64,000 nucleotides of DNA from an uncultured Bacteroidales bacterium (lineage in GTDB: Bacteria > Bacteroidota > Bacteroidia > Bacteroidales > Bacteroidaceae). Shown here in pieces: positions 1-8,758 of this stretch. Position numbers and translations under genes: made by a program. Positions within the stretch are counted from its first letter, which is position 1, and each line of letters begins with the position of its first letter. The DNA is taken from positions 26,018 through 90,017 of the forward strand of contig CACWIN010000005.1 in assembly GCA_902760965.1 (NCBI GenBank), written 5' to 3'. The notes beneath the pieces are model-generated. The model was given only the letters and a program-made list of their open reading frames with translations. It was not told where the DNA came from and ran no database searches.

Positions 1-442
1 TGTTACCGAATACGTTAGCGGTTGACCAAAGCAGCTTGGCACCGGTCTCTTTCTGCTTCTCCTTGATGTAAGCTACGATAGCCTTCATGTTAGCCTCATA
101 CTCTGCTACGTTCTTGCCCTCTGAGATCAGGTCAACATCGTGGAAGCAGAAATAAGGAATACCAAGCTTCTGCATCAGTTCGAAACCGGCATCTACCTTG
201 TTCTTAGCGGTCTGAAGAGCGTCATCGGCCATCCAGGGGAATGACTTTGTGCCACCACCGAACTGGTCAGCACCCTCTGCGCACAGTGTGTGCCACCATG
301 CCATTGCAAAGCGCAGCCAATCCTTCATGGTCTTGCCCATGATAACCTTGTTCTCGTCATAGTAATGGAAAGCAAACGGATTCTTGCTGTCCTTACCCTC
401 GAATTTGACTTTCTTCAAACCGGGAAAATACTCTTTTGCCAT
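1..442 (-). CDS. xylA: Xylose isomerase, N-terminal part (gene runs off the left edge)
   Basis: Interconverts D-xylose and D-xylulose in the cytoplasm, the first step of xylose use. About 147 residues are visible, beginning MAKEYFPGLKKVKFEGKDSK at the ATG at 442 and reading through the conserved WWHTLCAEGADQFGGGT and PYFCFHDVDL segments; the His of FHD is the catalytic His of the family. The C-terminal two thirds, with most metal ligands, lie outside the window. It sits 131 bp downstream of xylB on the same strand but has its own promoter-like sequence in that gap, so it can be transcribed separately from xylB. Identity is seen directly from family motifs and supported by the xylB neighbour. 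Confidence 0.95.
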   Translation of the reverse strand, partial: MAKEYFPGLKKVKFEGKDSKNPFAFHYYDENKVIMGKTMKDWLRFAMAWWHTLCAEGADQFGGGTKSFPWMADDALQTAKNKVDAGFELMQKLGIPYFCFHDVDLISEGKNVAEYEANMKAIVAYIKEKQKETGAKLLWSTANVFGN

Positions 443-504
443 AATTGATTTTTTATTAATAAAACAATGTATTACTCAAATCTACGCCCTCTTCGCGCGA
501 AAGG

Positions 505-534
505 CAAAGTTACGCTTATAATTCAAATAATCAA
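505..534 (-). promoter_or_regulatory. Promoter of xylA (Bacteroidota type)
   Basis: On the minus strand a TTG (532-534) is followed after 19 nt by TAACTTTG (505-512), matching the Bacteroidota -33/-7 consensus TTTG...TAnnTTTG. The expected start of transcription is about 60 nt upstream of the xylA ATG, leaving an AT-rich leader without a Shine-Dalgarno sequence. Not tested; inferred from consensus and position. Confidence 0.6.
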
Positions 535-573
535 CTATTCGAATGATATTTTTTATACCCTCAGACGCGCTGT

Positions 574-2073
574 TTAAAACTCAGTCAGATACATGTTGAG
601 AATACGCTTCCAACGGGCGTAAGCCTCTTCGTACTGAGGAACGAGTTTCAGGTCAGGCTCTATAACGTTTATCTTTTCGAGTGTAGAGAAAGCATCGTCA
701 TTATTCTTGTAAACACCAGCTCCCATACCGGCACCCTTGGCTGCTCCAACGGAACCGTCGGTATCGTACAGTTCTATGGTTGCACCTGTAATACCGGCCA
801 ATGTCTCGCGGAACACCGGATTCAGGAACATGTTTGCATTTCCTGCATGGATCTTTGATATTTCCATTCCCATCTCGACCATAACATCCATACCGTACTT
901 GAATGAGAATACTATACCCTCCTGAACGGCACGAGCCAGATGATTGCGGTTATGGATATTAAAGTTGAATCCGTGTATGCTGCAGCCCACGTTGCGGTTA
1001 CCCAGCACACGCTCAGCCCCGTTTCCGAACGGAAGTACGGTTACACCGTCACAACCTACAGGAACGCTCTGGGCAATCTTGTTCATATCGCCGTATGAAA
1101 GGCCCTCAAGCATAATGTTACGGCGTGTCCATGCATTCAGGATACCTGTACCGTTAATGCACAGAAGCACACCCAGACGGGTCTTTTTGTTGGTATGGTT
1201 AACGTGGGCAAAAGTGTTTACTCTTGACTGCGGATCAAAGTTTACAGAACCGTTAACGCCATAAACTACGCCCGATGTACCGGCTGTGGCGGCAATTTCA
1301 CCGGGATTGAACACATTAAGTGAAAGAGCATTGTTGGGTTGGTCACCGGCACGGTAAGTCACGGGAATGCCAACTTCCAAACCCAATTCCTTGGCGGCAG
1401 CGACCGATACCCTGCCCTGCTCCGAGAATGTAGGTCTGATTTCGGGAATAAGGGCATCGCTGAATCCGTAATAATCCAAAAGGAATTCGGCAATATCATT
1501 CTCCTTAAAGTTCCACATCATTCCTTCGGACAGACCGGAAACAGTAGTGCAGGTGGTGCCGGTAAGACGCATTGCGATATAATCACCCGGCAGCATTATC
1601 TTGTCAATCTTCTCATACAGTTTGGGCTCGTTTTCCTTTACCCAAGCCAGCTTGGCGGCAGTAAAATTGCCCGGTGAATTAAGAAGGTTTGTAAGGCACT
1701 GTCCCTTTCCAATCTCACGGAATGCCTTGTCACCGTAAGGAACAGCACGGGAATCACACCATATAATGGCAGGACGCAGAGCCTTGCCGTTCTTGTCAAC
1801 GCATACCAGGCCGTGCATCTGATACGAAATACCAATGGCTTCAATGTCGGATCCCTTTGCACCGGACATATCCAGGACCTTGGCGGTCACATTCTTAAGA
1901 TAAGACCACCAGTCATCGGGTTCCTGCTCTGCCCATCCGGGGTTCAGAGCCTTGATAGGAGCTTCGGAATCAGGATAGAAAGCCGATGCCACACTCTTAC
2001 CAGTCTCAATGGAGACAAGGCTAGCCTTCACCGAAGAGCTGCCAATGTCATAGCCTAAAAGATACCTTTTCAT
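574..2073 (-). CDS. xylB: Xylulokinase
   Basis: Phosphorylates D-xylulose to xylulose 5-phosphate with ATP, feeding the pentose phosphate pathway. At 499 residues it has the normal FGGY-kinase length. The N-terminal phosphate-binding loop GYDIGSSSVKASL (about 7-19), the conserved MHGLVCVD and PAIIWCDSRA region (about 87-110), the AGDQPNNALSLNVF segment and the C-terminal GxGxGAGxGAGVYK segment (about 443-456) are all present. It begins 25 bp after the stop of the GH31 gene, without a clear promoter between them, so the two are probably co-transcribed: one releases xylose, the other commits it. XylB versus a close FGGY relative is settled mainly by the adjacent xylA. Confidence 0.93.
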   Translation of the reverse strand: MKRYLLGYDIGSSSVKASLVSIETGKSVASAFYPDSEAPIKALNPGWAEQEPDDWWSYLKNVTAKVLDMSGAKGSDIEAIGISYQMHGLVCVDKNGKALRPAIIWCDSRAVPYGDKAFREIGKGQCLTNLLNSPGNFTAAKLAWVKENEPKLYEKIDKIMLPGDYIAMRLTGTTCTTVSGLSEGMMWNFKENDIAEFLLDYYGFSDALIPEIRPTFSEQGRVSVAAAKELGLEVGIPVTYRAGDQPNNALSLNVFNPGEIAATAGTSGVVYGVNGSVNFDPQSRVNTFAHVNHTNKKTRLGVLLCINGTGILNAWTRRNIMLEGLSYGDMNKIAQSVPVGCDGVTVLPFGNGAERVLGNRNVGCSIHGFNFNIHNRNHLARAVQEGIVFSFKYGMDVMVEMGMEISKIHAGNANMFLNPVFRETLAGITGATIELYDTDGSVGAAKGAGMGAGVYKNNDDAFSTLEKINVIEPDLKLVPQYEEAYARWKRILNMYLTEF

Positions 2074-2098
2074 AATTCTGTATTTTTTGTTGTTATAA

Positions 2099-4945
2099 TT
2101 ATTTCAATACCATGTGGTAATCATATCTCTTGCCATCATAATCAAATGCCGTCTCTATAGTCCTGTCGGGCATATGATAACGTATGTTGATCCTTCTGGT
2201 CCGGATCATTCCGTCAAACTCACCCTGACGCTGACCGAACATAAGCACACAGCTCTGGTCATTTCCCATAAATGAGATAGGAATAAGAGAGTATGCGCCA
2301 TTCTTATATGCGTTTGTAGTTCCGTCATCCTCATAGAGCATAAACATCTTGCCCTCCGAGCCGGAATAGAAATCAACCGTTATTTCATCGGCAGGCTTTT
2401 GGTCAACATAAGTCATATCTGGGCCCGATACTATTATTGAACCTGAAGGTACAAACAACGGGATACGCTCGTATGGAGCATCGGCACTGATGGTCTGGCC
2501 GCCGGCATAGACCGAATCACTGTAATAATCGTACCACTGCCTTCCTTCAGGGAGATAAACATCCCTCGATGTAGCGCCATACTCATATACAGGGCAAACC
2601 ATGAGCGACGGGCCGAACATGAACTGGTCCGAAACCTCACGGGCAACGGCATCCTCGGAATAGTCCATTACAAGGCCGCGCATCATCACCCTACCGTACA
2701 TCCAGGTATGCCCCTCAAGAGAATAGATATACGGCATAAGCCTGTAGCGCATACTGTTGTAATATACAATAGACTGATAAGCCGGATGGTCCTGTGGAGC
2801 TATGTTCCACACCTCACGTAACGGGAACTGGCCATGCGCGCGGTACAGGGGACAGAATGTGCCGAACTGATACCAGCGGGTCTGCAATTCACGCCACTCC
2901 TTAAGGTCAGCATTCTCAATACGGGTACGGTCGTACAACCGCTGGGCATTGGCATAGCGGTTCTCAACGCAGAATCCGCCAATATCCATAGTCCAGTACG
3001 GATTGCCGCATAACGAATAGTTCATGCCGGCAGTAATCTGTGAGCGCATATCCTCCCAGCGGGTTCCTATGTCACCGCTCCATGATGCGGTTGAATAGCG
3101 CTGAAGACCGGCAAATCCGGAACGGGTCAGCTGGAACACGCGCTTATCGGGATCCTCTTTAATAAGTCCCTCGTAAATAGCCTGGGCATTCATAAGCGAG
3201 TATGCCATAAGGTATTCTGTCGAGGAGCCCAGTTCTGTAGGTCCGCAAAGAGCTTTCCAATAATCCATAGGCACGCAGTCACGTATGTTGGGTTCACTGG
3301 CATCCATCCACCAGGCATCAATCCCGTATCCGTAAAGATGCTCCTTGAGCTGATTCCAGAAGAGTTCCCTTGCCCCTGCGGAATATGCATCATAAAATGA
3401 ACCTATATAACCTGGCCCTACCCAATCGCGTATGCTGTCCTGAACGGCACGGGTGTACATCCAGCCATGCGATTCAAACTCCTTGTAATGTTCGGTCGAT
3501 GCATAGAACTTGGGCCATACCGAAATCATAAGATGAGCGTTCATTCCGTGTACACGGTCAACCATAGCCTTGGGATCGGGATACCGGGATTTGTCAAACT
3601 CATGTGAGCCCCATGAATCCTGTTCCCAGTAATTCCAGTCCTGGACTATATTGTCCAATCCTATACCTCGTTTACGGAACTCAGCTACAGTCTGCACAAC
3701 CTCATTCTGGTTCTGATAATGCTCACGGCTCTGCCAGAATCCCATTGCCCATTTGGGCAGCATGGTTGGACTGCCCACGAGTGAATAAAGGCCGCCTATC
3801 ACGCCATCCATATCATCACCCGAAATAAAGTAGTAGTCCGATTCCGGAACCATCTCGTTCCACATGGTCAGCTTATCCTTGAGTTCGGTATCCACAGGAG
3901 AGTATGCCCTGAGTCCACAATACGATGTGGTACCATCGGGACGCCATTCTATACGCAGGTCATACTTTTGTCCCTGCTTCATCTCAAAACTGAACTTATA
4001 GGAATTGGGATTCCAGGCTGTACGCCAACGCTCCTTTACGACCTCCTGACCGCCCAGGAATACGCGGATGTACCCGGCATAATAGAGGATAAAGCTGTAT
4101 TCGCCAGATTCCGGTGCCTCAATTGAGCCCTCATACAACACTCTCTGGCCCAAACGAGGCAAATTCTTGACCGTTTCGGAGTCAACAAAATAAATTGAGT
4201 CCTCCTGCCTGACCTGAGTCCTTCCGCGCATGCTTCCGTAATAAGTGCCGGTAAGACTGCCCTGCTTTCCGTCCTTGTCGTACAGTTTAAAAAGGCGGTT
4301 CAGTTGCTGATATGGCTCAGTATTTCCGAATCGGCCCATGGAATATGAATCCCACAGAATGCCATATCCCAGCGATGATATCACAAACGGGATGCTTATC
4401 TTGGTGTTATACTGGTACAACTCCTCATTCTGACCTTTGTAGTCCCATTGGTCAGACTGATGCTGTCCCAAGCCATACAGGCTTTCATCTTCTTGAGTAT
4501 CAAATCTGTTGACAGTGGAATAGCCGTGTGTTTCATCAACAGTTATAGGACTGAACAATGCAGGCTGTGTCTCATTTGTAATGGTATTTCCGCCGGCATC
4601 GGTAAAACGGACCTTTCCGTCCAACTTGTTTACTATTGCACTGAGAGCTGCGGTCTGCAGTTCCACCTCGTCCTTGTGGTTACGGATTACAAAATCAGTC
4701 TTGGCCGATGCGTCAGGCAGGATAATAAGACTGTTACGGTCATGGAAAGATTTGTCTGGAGTGGCCGATACACGCACCACCTTATCGGACATAACCGAAA
4801 GGCGCACCTTTTGGGGGCCTCCTTCAACCGGTTCGCGAACATTGACCACAACGCCGTCATCCAGCGTTTTATACTCTTTCTCAACGCACGAAACCAGAGC
4901 AAAAAACGCCAGGATAAAAACTGCATATCGTGAACGGTTCTTCAT
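2099..4945 (-). CDS. GH31 alpha-glycosidase lipoprotein with PA14 insert, probable alpha-xylosidase
   Basis: Probably removes alpha-linked xylose from xyloglucan-type oligosaccharides at the cell envelope. The N-terminus is a lipoprotein signal ending in LVSC, so the mature protein is lipid-anchored. A GH31 N-terminal beta domain is followed by a PA14 domain (about 215-345, GTYYGSMRG to GLRAYSP), then the catalytic barrel with nucleophile Asp in WWMDASEPN (about residue 546) and the acid/base Asp in WSGDIGTRWED (about 623). About 948 residues is long for GH31 and is explained by the PA14 insert. I chose the ATG at 4945 over a GTG two codons earlier because MKNRSRY fits a signal peptide better. 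The xylAB context favours alpha-xylosidase; alpha-glucosidase remains possible. Confidence 0.85.
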   Translation of the reverse strand: MKNRSRYAVFILAFFALVSCVEKEYKTLDDGVVVNVREPVEGGPQKVRLSVMSDKVVRVSATPDKSFHDRNSLIILPDASAKTDFVIRNHKDEVELQTAALSAIVNKLDGKVRFTDAGGNTITNETQPALFSPITVDETHGYSTVNRFDTQEDESLYGLGQHQSDQWDYKGQNEELYQYNTKISIPFVISSLGYGILWDSYSMGRFGNTEPYQQLNRLFKLYDKDGKQGSLTGTYYGSMRGRTQVRQEDSIYFVDSETVKNLPRLGQRVLYEGSIEAPESGEYSFILYYAGYIRVFLGGQEVVKERWRTAWNPNSYKFSFEMKQGQKYDLRIEWRPDGTTSYCGLRAYSPVDTELKDKLTMWNEMVPESDYYFISGDDMDGVIGGLYSLVGSPTMLPKWAMGFWQSREHYQNQNEVVQTVAEFRKRGIGLDNIVQDWNYWEQDSWGSHEFDKSRYPDPKAMVDRVHGMNAHLMISVWPKFYASTEHYKEFESHGWMYTRAVQDSIRDWVGPGYIGSFYDAYSAGARELFWNQLKEHLYGYGIDAWWMDASEPNIRDCVPMDYWKALCGPTELGSSTEYLMAYSLMNAQAIYEGLIKEDPDKRVFQLTRSGFAGLQRYSTASWSGDIGTRWEDMRSQITAGMNYSLCGNPYWTMDIGGFCVENRYANAQRLYDRTRIENADLKEWRELQTRWYQFGTFCPLYRAHGQFPLREVWNIAPQDHPAYQSIVYYNSMRYRLMPYIYSLEGHTWMYGRVMMRGLVMDYSEDAVAREVSDQFMFGPSLMVCPVYEYGATSRDVYLPEGRQWYDYYSDSVYAGGQTISADAPYERIPLFVPSGSIIVSGPDMTYVDQKPADEITVDFYSGSEGKMFMLYEDDGTTNAYKNGAYSLIPISFMGNDQSCVLMFGQRQGEFDGMIRTRRINIRYHMPDRTIETAFDYDGKRYDYHMVLK

Positions 4946-4975
4946 ACACACTATCCTATAGTCCCATCAATCCTA

Positions 4976-5003
4976 CAAAATTAACGATTTTTATGTATTA
5001 CAA
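4976..5003 (-). promoter_or_regulatory. Probable promoter of the GH31-xylB unit
   Basis: Minus-strand TAATTTTG (4976-4983) fits the -7 box TAnnTTTG, with a TTG (5001-5003) 17 nt upstream, slightly closer than usual. It lies about 30 nt upstream of the GH31 start and just after the aldolase terminator, consistent with a new transcription unit starting here. Confidence 0.45.
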
Positions 5004-5041
5004 CGTCTTAAACCTTGTTTATTTTATTAAACAAAAAAAAT

Positions 5042-5071
5042 AATGGAGAGAACGCCTTTATTCTCTCCATT
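5042..5071 (-). terminator. Rho-independent terminator of the aldolase gene
   Basis: An 11-bp stem (AATGGAGAGAA paired with TTCTCTCCATT) with a short loop, followed on the minus strand by a run of T (ATTTTTTTTG). It begins about 28 nt past the aldolase stop codon and separates that gene from the GH31 unit. Confidence 0.8.
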
Positions 5072-5098
5072 ATCAATTATGTGTGTTTATGGTGTATC

Positions 5099-5998
5099 TT
5101 ACTTCTGCAGAAGCTTGTCATTTGAACCCAGTACATCAACAATCTTGTGGATGTACATTTTCTTCATGTTCTCGCGTGCGGGTTTCAGGTACTGACGGGG
5201 ATCAAAGTGACTGGGGTTCTCAGCCAGGTACTTACGTACGGCAGCTGTCATAGCCAGACGTGAGTCAGAGTCAATGTTGATCTTGCATACAGCGCTCTTT
5301 GAAGCCTCGCGGAGCTGCTCTTCATTCTTCTCAATCTCATGCAGAACATCGAATGCCAATGGAGGAGGAACCAGCTTGCCGGTCTTGGGGTCACGTGTGC
5401 ACTGCTCGGGCTTGAACTTGTAAGCACCGTGTGAAGTACCTATTGAAATAGCCAGTGAATCGCAACCTGTACGGGTAGCGAAATCGATAACCTCCTCAGG
5501 CTTGGTATAGTGTGAAACCTCACTTGCAACCTCATCCTCAACGCCGGCCAGAACGCCCAGCTCAGCCTCAACGGTAACGTCATACTTGTGAGCGTACTCT
5601 ACAACCTTCTTTGTCAGAGCGATGTTATCCTCATAAGGAAGAGCGGAACCGTCAATCATAACTGATGAGAAGCCCATGTCAATGCAATCCTTGCAAAGCT
5701 CAAAGCTGTCACCGTGATCAAGGTGAAGAACGATCTCAGGATGGGCACAGCCAAGCTCCTTGGCATACTCTACAGCACCCTGTGCCATGTAACGCAGGAT
5801 AGTGGCGTTAGCGTAGTTGCGGGCACCTTTTGATACCTGCATGATAACCGGTGACTTGGTCTCGACTGCAGCCTGTACGATGGCCTGCATCTGCTCCATA
5901 GTGTTGAAATTGAATGCCGGGATAGCATAACCGCCCTTAACGGCTGCGGCGAACATTGCGCGGGTGTTTACAAGACCCAGTTCTTTGTAGCTTACCAT
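5099..5998 (-). CDS. fba: Class II fructose-bisphosphate aldolase with an internal in-frame gap
   Basis: By family, cleaves fructose 1,6-bisphosphate to DHAP and glyceraldehyde 3-phosphate using zinc. The zinc/active-site motif HLDHG (92-96), the GTSHGAYKF motif (His190) and the NIDSDSR substrate motif (241-247) are present. However the protein is 299 residues where this subgroup usually has about 334, and DVLHEIEKN (217-225) runs straight into EEQLREASK. The missing piece is the segment that normally carries the LHGSSSVP-type motif, including the third zinc-ligand His and phosphate-binding residues. No frameshift is seen. As written the enzyme is predicted inactive; a sequencing or assembly deletion is an equally serious explanation. 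A TAATTTCG -7-like box lies at 6051-6058. Confidence 0.85.
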   Translation of the reverse strand: MVSYKELGLVNTRAMFAAAVKGGYAIPAFNFNTMEQMQAIVQAAVETKSPVIMQVSKGARNYANATILRYMAQGAVEYAKELGCAHPEIVLHLDHGDSFELCKDCIDMGFSSVMIDGSALPYEDNIALTKKVVEYAHKYDVTVEAELGVLAGVEDEVASEVSHYTKPEEVIDFATRTGCDSLAISIGTSHGAYKFKPEQCTRDPKTGKLVPPPLAFDVLHEIEKNEEQLREASKSAVCKINIDSDSRLAMTAAVRKYLAENPSHFDPRQYLKPARENMKKMYIHKIVDVLGSNDKLLQK

Positions 5999-6050
5999 AA
6001 TAGTGAAGTTTTATAGTTTAGTTTAATATTAACCTTTCTGGTTTTCGCCG

Positions 6051-6058
6051 CGAAATTA
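6051..6058 (-). promoter_or_regulatory. -7 box upstream of the aldolase gene
   Basis: Minus-strand TAATTTCG fits the Bacteroidota -7 box with one change from TAnnTTTG; the same variant recurs before other genes in the window (15197-15204, 39353-39360). No well-spaced -33 element was found. The rest of the 5999-6185 gap holds no gene that I can see. Confidence 0.4.
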
Positions 6059-6185
6059 CAATCTTATTCTCCTAATTCTGTACAATTAAAGCAGAAAGTT
6101 ATCCACCGTTTCACAAAGTTTAAGTCAATGAGAATTCATTTGCTTACTCCACTATACAAACCGCCCTTAATTGGAGCAGGAAAGA

Positions 6186-7265
6186 TCAGATAACGACGCA
6201 AACCGTACCCGGTTCAGGTTCAGCCAGGGATTCACTCATGCCCTTGACCATCATAAGCGATAGGGAGTCATCGGGCACAGCATCCAGTATACCGTCACCG
6301 GCATTCTCACGGACAAAAGTCATACTGATACGGGAGGTTTTCTCACTATAATCTACAGTAAGTTTCAAAGGACCGTCAAACGGGATGATATGGCACAGCA
6401 TCTCCTCCGTCACATGTTCCATCTTTTCCATACTCCTTAAGCCCACTCCGTACTTACTACAGAATGTACGGATATTTCCCATTAACCCGTATAAATCAAA
6501 ATGGCTGTCGGGAAGAGTAGCCTCAAAGGTTCGTATCCTGTTTACGAATGCCTTGGTTACAGGTTTCTGGGGGTTATCAAATATCTGATCCGGAGTACCC
6601 TCCTCATAGACCACACCGTCATTCAGGAACAGTATCCTTGTGCTCACGTCACGCACAAACTGCATCTCATGACTTACTATACACATGGTCATGCCCTGGC
6701 TTGCCAAATGGCGTATCACAGCCAATACCTCGCTTACCATCGTAGGATCCAGGGCCGATGTGGGTTCGTCAAACAGGATTATCTCCGGCTCCATAGCCAG
6801 GCATCGGGCTATGGCCGCACGCTGTTTCTGCCCGCCTGACAGTTCACATGGCAGACATTCCGCCTTGTCATGCAGACCCACTTTCTCCAAAAGTGCCATA
6901 CCCTGACTTTCAGCCTCCTCGCGACTCTTTCCCAGCAGGCTCATCGGACACATGGTCACATTATCAAGGATAGTCAGATGCTCAAAAAGGTTGAAATTCT
7001 GGAACACCATACCCATACGGCGGCGCACCATGCTGATATCGGTCTTGCGGTTCAGTATATCCGTACCGTCAACCTCTATCATTCCCGATGTAGGCTCCTC
7101 AAGACGGTTCAGGCAGCGCAGGAACGTACTCTTGCCTGTTCCTGACGGGCCTATTACCGATATCACCTCACCCTTATGGATATCACAGTTAATATCACTG
7201 AGCACTGTCAGCTTCTCACCTGACGGTGCAATGAAAACCTTTTTCAAGTGCCTGACCTTAATCAT
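6186..7265 (-). CDS. Amino-acid-type ABC transporter ATPase with extra C-terminal domain
   Basis: Energises import through the two permeases encoded just upstream. Residues 1-240 form a PAAT-family (GlnQ/HisP-like) ATPase: Walker A GPSGTGKST (about 39-47), Q-loop VFQNFNLFEHL, signature LSGGQKQR, Walker B IILFDEPTSALDP, and the switch His in IVSHE. The family normally ends near 240-250 residues; here about 110 more follow. Their last part, DDSLSLMMVKGMSESLAEPEPG, resembles the end of an RsbW-like HATPase fold, though without a clear N-box; this is my inference. The start overlaps the previous gene's stop by 4 nt (ATGA-type), so translation is probably coupled. Substrate cannot be told from sequence. 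Confidence 0.85.
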   Translation of the reverse strand: MIKVRHLKKVFIAPSGEKLTVLSDINCDIHKGEVISVIGPSGTGKSTFLRCLNRLEEPTSGMIEVDGTDILNRKTDISMVRRRMGMVFQNFNLFEHLTILDNVTMCPMSLLGKSREEAESQGMALLEKVGLHDKAECLPCELSGGQKQRAAIARCLAMEPEIILFDEPTSALDPTMVSEVLAVIRHLASQGMTMCIVSHEMQFVRDVSTRILFLNDGVVYEEGTPDQIFDNPQKPVTKAFVNRIRTFEATLPDSHFDLYGLMGNIRTFCSKYGVGLRSMEKMEHVTEEMLCHIIPFDGPLKLTVDYSEKTSRISMTFVRENAGDGILDAVPDDSLSLMMVKGMSESLAEPEPGTVCVVI

Positions 7266-8758
7266 GATTCCCTGATTTTAGGATTAATTCTGCGTTCAAT
7301 TATACCCAGTCCACAGCCCGTCAGCCATGACAGCAACAGATAGACCACAGATACAAGAATAAGTGGAAAGAAAGCATCAAGCGTACGTGAGCGGATAATG
7401 TCGCTTGCCTTGGTAAGGTCAATCACGGCCACATAGCCCACTACCGATGTCATCTTTATGAGAGCAATCACCTCACCCTTGAGCACCGGTATGATCCGGT
7501 TCAGGGCCTGAGGCAGAACAACCTTATAGAATGTCTGAAATTTTCTTAATCCAAGAGCATACCCCGCCTCCCACTGTCCGCGGTCCACTCCCATCATGCC
7601 GGACCGGAATACCTCACTGAAATATGCACCATAATAGAGCCCGAAACTCATCACCGCAACCCAGGTCCCGGTTATTCCGGACGATGCGAATATAACATAA
7701 AACATGAGCATCAGGACTACAAGCAACGGAATTCCGCGCAGAATGTCAATCACGGCCTTTGCCGGAATATGCACTAAACGTCTCCGACTCATACGCAGCC
7801 CACACATCAATATACCGGCCATAACGGCAGCCAGGATGGACAGGACTGATAACTGAATGGTAACCCACAGGCCGTCAGCCATCAGTTTCCAACGTTTCTC
7901 TTCAACCAGATTGTTCCTGAAGCTATCTTTCATGCGTTCCATGAATCCGACACGCGTTCCCGTCTTCCTGTCATCCGCGCTCCGGCATACCGCAGCACCG
8001 CCTCCCTCAATATACGCATCACTGAAAAGCACCTGTCTGGCACGCTCCTCAGTTTTGCGCATATGTGACAGAATAACATCTATCTTCCCTGAGTTCAACG
8101 CCGGAATCAAGGCACTGAAATCATATATCTCATAATCCACCGCATACCCCATCCTCTCACAGAACCTATTGAACAGGTCAACCTCTATGCCGGTAAGACG
8201 GTTATCCTTAAGGAAAAGATACGGATAGGTAATGGTAATTCCAACGCGCAGAGCCCTCTTACCGGATTCTTTCCCATGTCTGGAAACCGAAAACGATGCA
8301 ACGGCCATTGAATCCGATGCCGTTTTCCACTCATCGAGCCAGCTGTCATATTCACCGGATTCCCTGATACCACTCAGATAACCGTTGAATTGACCGCAAA
8401 GCAACGAATCCTCCTTGCGGAATCCGGCAGCGGCCGTTCCCTTGAGTATATTACGGAACCTGATTTCCAGTCCTCGTGATTCCATATTAAGCATCACGGC
8501 CTGAAACTGGTCAATGATACAGAAATCCGCCCTTCGCTTCTCTACGGCGACAAGCAGTTCACCCACACCAAGCCTGATGATATCTATCCCGCTAATCTCC
8601 GAAAGCATAAGGTCATATGAGCTGCCCATTGCCACAGCCACACTATGCCCTTTTAGATCCTCTATTCCGTTTACTCCCGACAAGTCCTTAAACTTGCGCC
8701 CCGTACAGGAACCAAGCAACACGATGACCGCAACCAGAATAAAACGGAACTTTCTCAT
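7262..8758 (-). CDS. ABC transporter substrate-binding domain fused to permease (lobe order permuted)
   Basis: A lipoprotein signal (LLGSC) leads into a binding-protein region (about 25-255) and then a HisM/GlnP-type permease (about 285-498) with the conserved DILRGIPLLV and EAGYALGLRKFQTF (EAA loop) motifs. The binding region reads in the wrong order for type II binding proteins: the part resembling lobe 2 and the C-terminal helix (LKGHSVAVAMGSSYD to GEYDSWLDEW) comes first, and the part resembling lobe 1 (LRVGITITYPYLFLKDNRL to FSDAYIEGGGAAV) comes second and joins the permease. It overlaps its neighbours by 4 nt on each side. Either a circular permutation or the remnant of two tandem binding domains. 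Confidence 0.8.
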   Translation of the reverse strand: MRKFRFILVAVIVLLGSCTGRKFKDLSGVNGIEDLKGHSVAVAMGSSYDLMLSEISGIDIIRLGVGELLVAVEKRRADFCIIDQFQAVMLNMESRGLEIRFRNILKGTAAAGFRKEDSLLCGQFNGYLSGIRESGEYDSWLDEWKTASDSMAVASFSVSRHGKESGKRALRVGITITYPYLFLKDNRLTGIEVDLFNRFCERMGYAVDYEIYDFSALIPALNSGKIDVILSHMRKTEERARQVLFSDAYIEGGGAAVCRSADDRKTGTRVGFMERMKDSFRNNLVEEKRWKLMADGLWVTIQLSVLSILAAVMAGILMCGLRMSRRRLVHIPAKAVIDILRGIPLLVVLMLMFYVIFASSGITGTWVAVMSFGLYYGAYFSEVFRSGMMGVDRGQWEAGYALGLRKFQTFYKVVLPQALNRIIPVLKGEVIALIKMTSVVGYVAVIDLTKASDIIRSRTLDAFFPLILVSVVYLLLSWLTGCGLGIIERRINPKIRES

